A program made the translations under genes and the position numbers. DNA of 8,725 nt from NCBI GenBank assembly GCA_015222065.1, contig JADFUQ010000001.1, positions 1-8,725 of the forward strand, written 5' to 3'. The DNA is from Bacteroidota bacterium (GTDB taxonomy: Bacteria; Bacteroidota; Bacteroidia; Bacteroidales; VadinHA17). This document shows positions 1 through 7,102 of this stretch, in pieces; position 1 is the first letter of the stretch; each line of letters starts with the position of its first letter. The notes under the pieces were generated by a model. That model was not told the DNA's origin and did not search any database. It saw only the letters and a list, made by a program, of their open reading frames with translations.

Positions 1-1062
1 GCAGTTAAGAATGAATTCTCTTTTTAGTTTATGATCGTTATTCAATGTTTTATAAAATTTATCAAAGTATCTAAGGATCTTTTCTCTCTTTTTTGGTTCC
101 AGACACTCAAAATCTGAGATTAAACTATAAATTTCAGGTTTTTTACGATTAAATAACTCAAGTACAGGTAAAATAGTTTCCAATTCCACACACGGTCCAC
201 GATATATACGTTGTAATATTGATTTTATAGGTATTCTTGAATCGGGAATAGCATAATAGGTACCAACAAGACCTGAAAAATCAAAATCAAAAGGAACAGG
301 AACATATTTCGGACCAGGCAGGGAAATCAGACGCACATTATGAAGACCAGGAATTGACCAGTCGGTATTACCGATAAGATATTGAAAAACAGAAAATAAA
401 AGTGTAAGTTCTGCATCGGTAACTTCCTTTGACAATCCTGAGAATTCAAGTTCAATTCCTCCTATCCGGGATGCCAGATTGTCTGTTTTCTCAATAAAAA
501 ATGCAAACCGGGTAAGTTGTTTATTTTTTCTTTCACTATCATTATAAGTTATTCTTGCCAGTCTTACCTTATAACTTTCATCGCAAAACAGGTTATAAAT
601 TCTGTAAGCGAGATACTCTTTAAGGAGATAATCAACATAAATTCTTCTGTTATTACAATGAGTAACAAGTTTGAGTTTATCCTGACCGGAAAAAAGAGTA
701 TTTGTCACCTTATCTTCAGGAAATCTGATCCTGATAGGCGGAAAGTTACAATTATCACGCGAACGCCTGTAATGCCCACGTGTTTGAACTTCTACAGGTA
801 TAGAAACAGAATCACTTTCAGTCTCAAAATAAGCGAGTTGAGCATCATGGGAACTGCGGTTCTCATCAACATCAAATACCAGTTCCTTCCAATTAAAAGT
901 AAGTGATAATTCAAGGATATCATGTGAATCAAAAAGCGGGTATTCTATTGAATCGGTATTCACAGGAATGGAAACTCCCTGAACCCCGGCATAACTCTCT
1001 TTCTGAAAAATAACGGTGTAGACTATTAAAAAAAGGGGCAGAACTATGTGGTGCTTCTTCAT
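1..1062 (-). CDS. Exported protein with CotH-kinase-like motifs (3' end beyond window)
   Basis: An open frame of 354 codons starts at the ATG at 1062-1060 and runs off the left edge without a stop, so the C-terminus is missing. Residues 1-25 look like a Sec signal peptide (MKKHH, a hydrophobic stretch, then SYA before G26), so the product should be periplasmic or surface-exposed. It has an RGHYRR segment at 95-100 and DKLKLVTHC at 128-136. It also has GNTDWSIPGLHN at 231-242 and VPVPFDFDFSG at 254-264. This order of a Lys-containing strand, N-x-D followed by HN, then D-x-D resembles the catalytic and metal-binding segments of CotH-type protein kinases; D234, D259 and D261 are the candidate residues. 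I recognise it as a Bacteroidota hypothetical-protein family, and the CotH link is inference from motif order. No Shine-Dalgarno sequence precedes the ATG, which is normal for the phylum. A 171-base spacer separates it from the phosphatase gene upstream, so co-transcription is uncertain. Confidence 0.85.
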   Translation of the reverse strand, partial: MKKHHIVLPLFLIVYTVIFQKESYAGVQGVSIPVNTDSIEYPLFDSHDILELSLTFNWKELVFDVDENRSSHDAQLAYFETESDSVSIPVEVQTRGHYRRSRDNCNFPPIRIRFPEDKVTNTLFSGQDKLKLVTHCNNRRIYVDYLLKEYLAYRIYNLFCDESYKVRLARITYNDSERKNKQLTRFAFFIEKTDNLASRIGGIELEFSGLSKEVTDAELTLLFSVFQYLIGNTDWSIPGLHNVRLISLPGPKYVPVPFDFDFSGLVGTYYAIPDSRIPIKSILQRIYRGPCVELETILPVLELFNRKKPEIYSLISDFECLEPKKREKILRYFDKFYKTLNNDHKLKREFILNC

Positions 1063-1120
1063 ACTAAAGAACAAATTACTAATTAGAACTCGTCTATAAA
1101 GTAAGTAAAAACTGATTTAA

Positions 1121-1192
1121 GAACAAGGAACACCGATTAACGATTTACGAAGTGTTTGAAAATCTTAAATCTAAAATCGTTAATCCTTGTTC
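1121..1192. repeat. Imperfect intergenic palindrome, arms GAACAAGGA...TTAACGATTT
   Basis: The right arm (1174-1192) is AAATCGTTAATCCTTGTTC. Its reverse complement, GAACAAGGATTAACGATTT, matches the left arm (1121-1146) exactly, except that the left arm has 7 extra bases in the middle. The loop of about 27 bases contains further decayed copies of the TTTACGA/AAATC words. I recognise GAACAAGGATTAACGATTT-like strings as common spacer repeats in Bacteroidota genomes, from memory only. The element lies between the phosphatase stop and the next start. On the minus strand it could fold into a long stem at the 3' end of the phosphatase mRNA, but it lacks a following U-run and is not a clear terminator. 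Nothing else is visible in the 1063-1233 spacer. Confidence 0.7.
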
Positions 1193-1233
1193 GATATTCA
1201 ATTTAACTAAAACTTACGGACTAAAGAGTAATC

Positions 1234-2868
1234 CTATTCAAGTTTAATTCTCTTACCGTCCGGATACACACGATAAAAGGTTTCACCTTCGATTAATAAA
1301 CCCTGAAGAACAACTTCATCAGACAAATAATAAGGTATATCTGTAGCATATATTTTACCGTGATAAAGACCTTTAATTTTATTAACATTAGTATGTCCGA
1401 CAATAATTCTTGAAACATTAAAAAACTCAAGTGTTTTATCAACTGATTCTTCAGTAATTTGCTTATAACCATTCCAATTTCCAAAATATCCACGGTACCA
1501 GAAAGGCCCTTTGTCACCTAATATTAATTCAACATCAGTAATTTCAGTTGAATCCAATTCATTATTAAGATATCTATATACAAGATTATTAAGATTCCGT
1601 ATATTAATCCCGGTATTGAGAAATTCAGGTGATATTCCTCCATGTACAAAGAGGTTATTATTTATTTTCACGATAGTTTTTTTCGATCGTAACCATTTTC
1701 CAATTTCAAAATCATTCCCATAAAACTGTTCCAAATTAAATTCAAGGTACTGTGACAGGTATTCATATTTTCTTGACACATCATTGGTAATACCATCTAT
1801 TATCATTAATTCATGATTACCAAGTAGCATATGCACTTTTCCACCGGCTTTTATTGCCTCATGTTCAAGACGATAAATAAGCCACAGGCACTCGGTAACA
1901 TAATCACCCCTGTCAAAAAGATCGCCCAGAAATACAAGGTGTCCTTTGCCCCAGTTCCATTTCAGATTTTCATCAATAATATCATTATTTTTCAGTAGCT
2001 CTATTAATTCATAGTATCCACCGTGAATATCACCCATTGCAAAGACCCGGTCAACATTCCTGAAGATATTATCACGATCAGGTTTTTTAATAAATAATTC
2101 ATATGAATTGGTATCACCTGCAAATCCATTAAAATGGATAGTACCACTTTTCCGGTCAATGTTTTGTGTCTCCATTGTAGTAATATTCTTAGAGCTATCG
2201 CGCTTAAGATAGATTATTGTACCAACCTGATTATCAGGCCACCATACATATGGACCATCCAGGTAATCAGGAAGAAGTATCTCCTCGCTCTCAGCATGTA
2301 TTGAGTGCAGAAAACTGGCAACTTCATACCGGTGATGCGTGTTTGCATAATCAAGGGCTGTTTTCCCTGCCGCATTATAGAGATTATAGTTTATACCCTT
2401 TTTTACCAGGTAACGAGCAATATCAGCATATCCAAAAAAGGCTGCATATACCATTGCCGTGTTTTCTTTCAAACTTGTTCCATTAATATCAGCGCCCTTT
2501 TTTATCAGTATCTTTACAATTCCAAGGTTATCAGATTCAACAGAATGAATCAGTGGGGTCTTATCCTGACAAAGTTGTTCAATAGCGGCTCCTTTTCTCA
2601 GGAGTAGTTTAACCAGTTTAGTCCTTTCCTTTTTAATGCTAATAACCAATGGAGTATAAGACTTTTCACCATAATACCCGTTCACATCATTCTTTTTAAT
2701 CCATTCGTTAAGCAGCTTCGTATCGTTGCTTTTTACAGCGTCAAATAATAAAGTGTCCTGTGCAAAAGAAGCTATGGGAAGAAAGAAAAAAATGAAAAAA
2801 ACCGTAAGAGCATTTTTTAGCCGCTCAACAGTGTTTAATTGAGTATAGTATTTCTTAAAGTATATCAC
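1234..2868 (-). CDS. Secreted ankyrin-repeat / PPP-type (Shewanella-like) metallophosphatase
   Basis: The 544-residue product starts at the only ATG before the signal peptide. A hydrophobic core at about 20-32 followed by ASFA (33-36) and Q37 gives a signal peptide with a somewhat long n-region, so the enzyme should act outside the cytoplasm. Four to five ankyrin repeats fill about 37-190, with KTPLIHSV at 103-110 and similar openings at 71, 136 and 169. A linker with DGPYVWW (204-210) follows. The C-terminal domain has every motif of the calcineurin-like PPP fold: GDIHGG 279-284, GDLFDRG 315-321, GNHE 350-353, VHGGIS 408-413 and GHT 491-493. These supply the dimetal ligands and the catalytic His, so it is probably an active phosphatase. 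The exact subfamily (Shewanella-like phosphatase or diadenosine tetraphosphatase-like) and the substrate cannot be read from the sequence. The ankyrin half probably binds a protein partner. No clear promoter was found in the sequence upstream of 2868. Confidence 0.93.
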   Translation of the reverse strand: MIYFKKYYTQLNTVERLKNALTVFFIFFFLPIASFAQDTLLFDAVKSNDTKLLNEWIKKNDVNGYYGEKSYTPLVISIKKERTKLVKLLLRKGAAIEQLCQDKTPLIHSVESDNLGIVKILIKKGADINGTSLKENTAMVYAAFFGYADIARYLVKKGINYNLYNAAGKTALDYANTHHRYEVASFLHSIHAESEEILLPDYLDGPYVWWPDNQVGTIIYLKRDSSKNITTMETQNIDRKSGTIHFNGFAGDTNSYELFIKKPDRDNIFRNVDRVFAMGDIHGGYYELIELLKNNDIIDENLKWNWGKGHLVFLGDLFDRGDYVTECLWLIYRLEHEAIKAGGKVHMLLGNHELMIIDGITNDVSRKYEYLSQYLEFNLEQFYGNDFEIGKWLRSKKTIVKINNNLFVHGGISPEFLNTGINIRNLNNLVYRYLNNELDSTEITDVELILGDKGPFWYRGYFGNWNGYKQITEESVDKTLEFFNVSRIIVGHTNVNKIKGLYHGKIYATDIPYYLSDEVVLQGLLIEGETFYRVYPDGKRIKLE

Positions 2869-2940
2869 AATAATTTAATGTATCGCAATTTTAATGTATG
2901 GCTTGATAATGGCTAATTTCATTATATTTTGCATTTTTAA

Positions 2941-2980
2941 GTCGGCAATCTTCAGTCGGCAGTCGGCAATCTGAAGATTG
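2941..2980. repeat. GTCGGCAATC/AGTCGGCAGTC repeat cluster with a 10-bp hairpin
   Basis: GTCGGCAATCT occurs twice as a direct repeat (2941-2951 and 2962-2972), and AGTCGGCAGTC lies at 2954-2964. In addition, CAATCTTCAG (2946-2955) and CTGAAGATTG (2971-2980) form a perfect 10-bp inverted repeat with a 15-base loop. On the minus strand this hairpin begins 2 bases after the stop codon of the 52-codon gene at 2983-3141, so it may act as its transcript end, although no strong U-run follows. The 11-mer AGTCGGCAGTC recurs inverted at 3194-3204, on the other side of that small gene. Strings of this kind are, from memory, common in Bacteroidota spacers. Confidence 0.75.
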
Positions 2981-2982
2981 AA

Positions 2983-3141
2983 CTAATTATACTTTTTAGG
3001 ATTTCGAATCATGTGATTTAGTAATCGTCCGATTTCTTCAGATCGTTTATTGAAATCATCAAAAATTTCTTTTTGTATATATTCACAGGCAAGTGCAAAT
3101 GCTTTTTTATATACAGTTAAGTTTCTAAATCCAATTGCCAT
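2983..3141 (-). CDS. Internally deleted four-helix-bundle (S23/IVP-type) protein remnant
   Basis: This 52-codon open frame (ATG 3141-3139, TAG 2985-2983) reads MAIGFRNLTVYKKAFALA for residues 1-18 and ends SEEIGRLLNHMIRNPKKYN. The first part matches my memory of the N-terminus of four-helix-bundle proteins (the family also encoded in 23S rRNA intervening sequences). The second part matches their C-terminal helix. Full members have about 115-125 residues, so roughly 65-70 central residues are missing in frame. FALA at residues 15-18 (3088-3099) is the probable join: full-length relatives as I recall them carry FALA-like words both near the N-terminus (KKAFALA) and before the last helix (DFALAC). 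The frame is still open, but the product cannot form the normal four-helix bundle, so it is probably a non-functional remnant. It is flanked by inverted GTCGGCAGT-type repeats. No Shine-Dalgarno sequence or promoter is evident. Confidence 0.7.
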   Translation of the reverse strand: MAIGFRNLTVYKKAFALACEYIQKEIFDDFNKRSEEIGRLLNHMIRNPKKYN

Positions 3142-3176
3142 TGTGGTATAATTGTTTGATTGTTATTTACTTTTTT

Positions 3177-3204
3177 GTCGACTGCTGACTGTGGACTGCC
3201 GACT
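3177..3204. repeat. Inverted partner of the GTCGGCAGT repeat cluster
   Basis: GACTGCCGACT (3194-3204) is the exact reverse complement of AGTCGGCAGTC at 2954-2964. The related word GACTGCTGACT precedes it at 3180-3190, giving a second degenerate unit. Together with the cluster at 2941-2980 it brackets the four-helix-bundle remnant as a pair of inverted repeats. The 10-mer AACTAATTAT also occurs at 2981-2990 and 3208-3217 as a direct repeat just inside one cluster and outside the other, but it is AT-rich and may be chance. Confidence 0.65.
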
Positions 3205-3222
3205 ATTAACTAATTATTTATG

Positions 3223-3247
3223 AAACCTGAAAATTAAGGTTTTTTTT
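3223..3247 (+). terminator. Weak hairpin plus T-run, plus-strand orientation
   Basis: AAACCT (3223-3228) pairs with AGGTTT (3237-3242) around an 8-base loop and runs into eight T residues (3240-3247). In plus orientation this has the shape of a small intrinsic terminator, but the stem is short and AT-rich, and no plus-strand gene leads into it. For the oxoprolinase transcript (minus strand, stop at 3282) the same hairpin lies about 35 bases after the stop codon but is preceded by A's and not followed by U's. It may mark the 3' end of that mRNA or block antisense transcription into the gene. It could equally be chance in AT-rich spacer. Confidence 0.25.
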
Positions 3248-3281
3248 AATCAATTTGCAAAGCTAAATTCTTAACTATATT

Positions 3282-6200
3282 CTATTTCTCAGGATGTTTA
3301 CCAAAACCACCACCACCCGGTGTTTTAATTATCAGACTTTCCGCTGCTTCAATACTTTTCATATCAATGCTGCGCAATTTAATCATTTTACCGTTTTTTC
3401 CTACAACAAATTGCAAACCTTCTTTCCCGGATTCACCACCATTCAATCCATAGGGTCTGTTTTTACGATGTTGAGTTAATACTGACAATAAAATAGGTTC
3501 AAGGAAAGTAAATTGTCTTTCTACACCATTACCACCATTATACTTTCCGTTGCCCCCTGAATCAGACCTAATACTAAACCTTTCAAGTCTGACAGGGTAC
3601 CTGTGCTCAAGAATTTCAGGGTCGGTTATACGGGTATTTGTCATATGATGATGAACTGCCGAGGCTCCATTAAATCCCGGACCTGCACCACATCCGCCAC
3701 AAATAGTTTCATAATAAGAAAAATTATCGTTACCAAACATAACATTATTCATAGTTCCCTGGCTGCAGGCCACAACCTTAAACGCTTTTAACAAGGTGTC
3801 TGTCAGCCTTTGGCTGAGCTCAACATTTCCTCCAACAACAGCAGGACATTTCTTCGGATCATCGGGAAATTCGGGATTCAACATACCAACCGGAAGAATA
3901 ATCCTGACCGGTTCAAGTATCCCGTCATTCAATGGGATTGGCTCATCGATAAGCAGGCGTAACACATAGATAACAACTCCGTTAACAATAGCCTCATTAG
4001 CATTCATGTTTCCCGGATGCACCGGTGCAGTACCGGAAAAATCTATTATACATTTGCCATCCTTAACTTCAATCCTGACCTTCAGGGGTGTTCCATCGTC
4101 AAGAAATTCTTCGGCTTTAAAAACTTTGGAAGACATTCTCTTTAAGGTTCGTGTAATCATATCTGTTGCATGTTTCTTCAGTAGATTCATGTATAACAAA
4201 ACTTTTTCGAAACCATGAACATTCACAAGTTCAGAAAGTTCCTGTTCTCCAAACCTGTTGGCTGCCAACGCAGCTTTAACATCTGTAATATTAAAATTAA
4301 CAGCTCTGCTTGGATAAGGACTATTTCTCAATAAATTCTCCAGCTTTTTCCAATTGGTAATACCATTGTCAACAAGCTTGAAAGGTTCTATAATAACTCC
4401 CTCTTCCTCCAGGTTTTTAGCATTTGCAGGCATTGATGCAGGGGATATACCTCCTATCTCTGCATGGTGTGCCCTGTTAATAACAAATCCGATTAGCTGG
4501 TTGTCGTTAGAATAAACAGGGGTGATAAGTGATATATCAGGCAGATGAGAACCTCCATACCGTGGATGGTTTGTTATAATAGTATCACCTGGGCTCATCT
4601 TGAATTTTTCAATAATGCTGCGCGCACAAACCCCCAGACTTCCAAGGTGAACAGGTATATGAGGAGCATTAGCTACAAGTTTTCCGTCACGGTTCAACAG
4701 GGCACATGAAAAGTCGAGTCTTTCTTTTACGTTTACTGAAAGGGCTGTACGCTGCAACATAGATCCCATATGTTCAGCAATTGCCATAAAACGGTTAGTA
4801 AATAGTTCCAGTTCAACTTCCTTATTTTCTTTTCTGAGAGTTCCTGTTTCAATTAAAGGTTTAACAGTTTCATCCAGAATTGTAATTATGCCTGTACTAT
4901 TATTATCAATAATAATTTTCCAGTCTTTCTCAATAACAGCTGCACTATGGTTATCCAGGATAATAGCAAACCCATTGATCCTGGCTCCCGGGTTCAGATT
5001 TTTTCTTACAAAAACAGGAACTTTTTTCCATCTGTTTTCCAAAAATGCATTAATATAATCTTCCGGTTCAGGATAATACTCATCTGCAGTTTTTACCTTT
5101 TTTTTATTATTTTCTATTTCACCTGTGGAAGCAATAACCCTGACAGATTCAATCTCAATTTTATTAATTTTTTCCCAGTGACCATAAATCCTGCGGTAAA
5201 GATTTTCGAAATCCTCAAGTAGCTGATTTTTATTTATATACTCAACTTCCAATACTGCATCCTGTCCCTTGAAACGCATATAAGCAAAACGATGCTTTAT
5301 TTTGATCTCACCGGGTTTAAATCCTTCAAGTTCCAGCTTTTTAATTGCATCTTGTTCAAGTTTGTTGAAATATATTTTCAGATCATCAGCTATATCAACA
5401 AAATTAATAAGTAGCTGGTTTTCTGAGATTCTTTCTATCCCGGCTCTGCTAATTCCATATGCACTTAATATTCCACTTTCTTCCGGGAGAATAATAGTAT
5501 TTATACCAAGATTTTGAGCAATTGCACAGGAATGTACCCCTCCGGCACCTCCAAATGCAACTAATGCATAATCCCTTGGATCATATCCTTTGGTAACTGA
5601 TATCTTTTTAATAGCTCCAGCCATAATCTCATTTGCAATCTGCAGAAAACCCTGAAGAACTTCTTCTTTCTTCCTTCTCCGATTGCTTTCTGAATAAATA
5701 CGTTCAATAAGCTCTTCAAGTTTTTCTTTTGCTTTATCAGGATAGACAGGGATATTAAATTGTCTGCCATCCAATCTGCCCATCAACAGATTTACATCGG
5801 TAATTGTTAAAGGTCCACCAGCTCCATAGCATGCCGGACCGGGGAAAGCTCCTGCACTTTCCGGACCTACCCTTAGATTATAATCATCAAAATAACATAC
5901 AGAACCACCACCTGCTGCAACTGTTTCGATAGATAATGCCGGGCTCATAATGTGGGCATCACCAACTTCAAGTTCAAAACAATAATCAAATTTACTATCA
6001 TACCTTGCAACATCTGTACTTGTTCCCCCCATATCCAGGGTTATTAGTTTTGAATAACCGGAATCTTTTCCAACAGCCACACCACCAATTACTCCACCGG
6101 CAGGACCACTTAGTAAGCTATCTTTTGACCGGTATTTATCTGACCTGATCAGTCCCCCGGCACTTGACATTACATGTAAAGAACCACTTGAAAACAAACC

Positions 6201-7094
6201 TTCAATATTGGTCAGATACTTATTTAAAACAGGGTCGAGATAAGCATTAACAAGAGTGGTTTCCATCCGCTGCAAATATTTAATTTGCGGAGACAATTCT
6301 GAAGAAACAGAAACATCAGTAAATCCATGGGCAAGAAGAAATGTTTTCAACTTCTTTTCATGCATGGGATTCTTATATGCATTCATCAGGGCAATACCGG
6401 CTGTTCTGATCCCCTGGCAAATAAGATCATTAATAACAGACTTAAGATTTTCAAGATTCATTGGTTCCAGTATCTCTCCAAAAGAATCAAGTCTCTCCTT
6501 TACTTCAATTATCTCACGGGTAAGAAGTTCTGGTTTTATCACATTAAGAGCGAATATATCAGGTCGTTGTTGAGTTCCAATTTGTAGCAGGTCTTTAAAC
6601 CCACCGGTAACAAACAAAACAACCCTGGCTCCTTTCTTTTCAAGAAGTGCATTTGTGGCTTTTGTTGATCCCAACCTCATATTGAAAGTCGGAAGTTTTT
6701 GGTTAAGAGGAGTTTGTGTTATAAGCCGCGCTGCTAATATTGGAGCCTCTTCTCCGGTAGAAAGTTCAAAACCAAGTTTTTCCCCATGCAGATTATCCGG
6801 CATATTCTTATCGAGAGTTATTACTTTGGTAGCCGGGTTGTATGAATCAACAAATATTTCAGCATGTTCTTTTTGCATTATTTTAAACATGTATCCTTTT
6901 AAAACATCTGTGCCAAGATCCCATGATTCATCCACCCTGATAATATTGCTCCCTTTCCATTCAATAATCTTCCCCCTGATTGTACTATTACTTAAGATTT
7001 TTCTTGAAAGCCGTTTTCCATTCATGTCACAGGCCAGACAATCAGTGAAGGTACCACCTGTATCAATATTTATATTTAAATTGATGCTGCTCAT
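3282..7094 (-). CDS. Hydantoinase A/B fusion, ATP-dependent 5-oxoprolinase type
   Basis: The 1270-residue protein has the full-length eukaryotic/bacterial 5-oxoprolinase architecture (about 1290 residues in mammals). That enzyme hydrolyses 5-oxo-L-proline to L-glutamate with ATP in the cytoplasm. An N-terminal hydantoinase/oxoprolinase domain begins with DTGGTFTD (11-18). The hydantoinase A part has GPAGG (330-334), LDMGGTSTD (353-361), GPESAGAFPGPACYG (410-424) and FGGAGGVHSC (514-523); the DTGGT and DMGGT segments are the phosphate-binding signature of the ASKHA ATPase fold. The hydantoinase B part starts near 755, with NHPRYGGSHLPD (842-853), RAHHAEIGG (874-882) and the C-terminal TPGGGGFG (1258-1265). 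IGTQQRPDIFAL (172-183) is close to the corresponding oxoprolinase segment. Residues about 36-118 form an extra segment absent from mammalian 5-oxoprolinase as I recall it. No signal peptide is present. The start is 8 bases after the transporter stop. Some members of this family act on hydantoins or acetone, so the substrate is inferred. Confidence 0.92.
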   Translation of the reverse strand: MSSINLNINIDTGGTFTDCLACDMNGKRLSRKILSNSTIRGKIIEWKGSNIIRVDESWDLGTDVLKGYMFKIMQKEHAEIFVDSYNPATKVITLDKNMPDNLHGEKLGFELSTGEEAPILAARLITQTPLNQKLPTFNMRLGSTKATNALLEKKGARVVLFVTGGFKDLLQIGTQQRPDIFALNVIKPELLTREIIEVKERLDSFGEILEPMNLENLKSVINDLICQGIRTAGIALMNAYKNPMHEKKLKTFLLAHGFTDVSVSSELSPQIKYLQRMETTLVNAYLDPVLNKYLTNIEGLFSSGSLHVMSSAGGLIRSDKYRSKDSLLSGPAGGVIGGVAVGKDSGYSKLITLDMGGTSTDVARYDSKFDYCFELEVGDAHIMSPALSIETVAAGGGSVCYFDDYNLRVGPESAGAFPGPACYGAGGPLTITDVNLLMGRLDGRQFNIPVYPDKAKEKLEELIERIYSESNRRRKKEEVLQGFLQIANEIMAGAIKKISVTKGYDPRDYALVAFGGAGGVHSCAIAQNLGINTIILPEESGILSAYGISRAGIERISENQLLINFVDIADDLKIYFNKLEQDAIKKLELEGFKPGEIKIKHRFAYMRFKGQDAVLEVEYINKNQLLEDFENLYRRIYGHWEKINKIEIESVRVIASTGEIENNKKKVKTADEYYPEPEDYINAFLENRWKKVPVFVRKNLNPGARINGFAIILDNHSAAVIEKDWKIIIDNNSTGIITILDETVKPLIETGTLRKENKEVELELFTNRFMAIAEHMGSMLQRTALSVNVKERLDFSCALLNRDGKLVANAPHIPVHLGSLGVCARSIIEKFKMSPGDTIITNHPRYGGSHLPDISLITPVYSNDNQLIGFVINRAHHAEIGGISPASMPANAKNLEEEGVIIEPFKLVDNGITNWKKLENLLRNSPYPSRAVNFNITDVKAALAANRFGEQELSELVNVHGFEKVLLYMNLLKKHATDMITRTLKRMSSKVFKAEEFLDDGTPLKVRIEVKDGKCIIDFSGTAPVHPGNMNANEAIVNGVVIYVLRLLIDEPIPLNDGILEPVRIILPVGMLNPEFPDDPKKCPAVVGGNVELSQRLTDTLLKAFKVVACSQGTMNNVMFGNDNFSYYETICGGCGAGPGFNGASAVHHHMTNTRITDPEILEHRYPVRLERFSIRSDSGGNGKYNGGNGVERQFTFLEPILLSVLTQHRKNRPYGLNGGESGKEGLQFVVGKNGKMIKLRSIDMKSIEAAESLIIKTPGGGGFGKHPEK

Positions 7095-7102
7095 TTTTCT
7101 GT

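Noticed and set aside
517..906. Plus-strand open frame of 129 codons
   Set aside because: It lies antisense to the continuous 354-codon minus-strand gene, which has a signal peptide and family motifs; the plus-strand translation shows nothing recognisable.
2941..3204. CRISPR array
   Set aside because: The repeated words are short (about 11 bp), irregularly spaced and partly inverted, without uniform spacers, and no cas genes are present.
2869..3281. tRNA, riboswitch or other structured RNA gene in the longest spacer
   Set aside because: I saw no cloverleaf, CCA end or known riboswitch core; the spacer is explained by the repeats and the small four-helix-bundle remnant.
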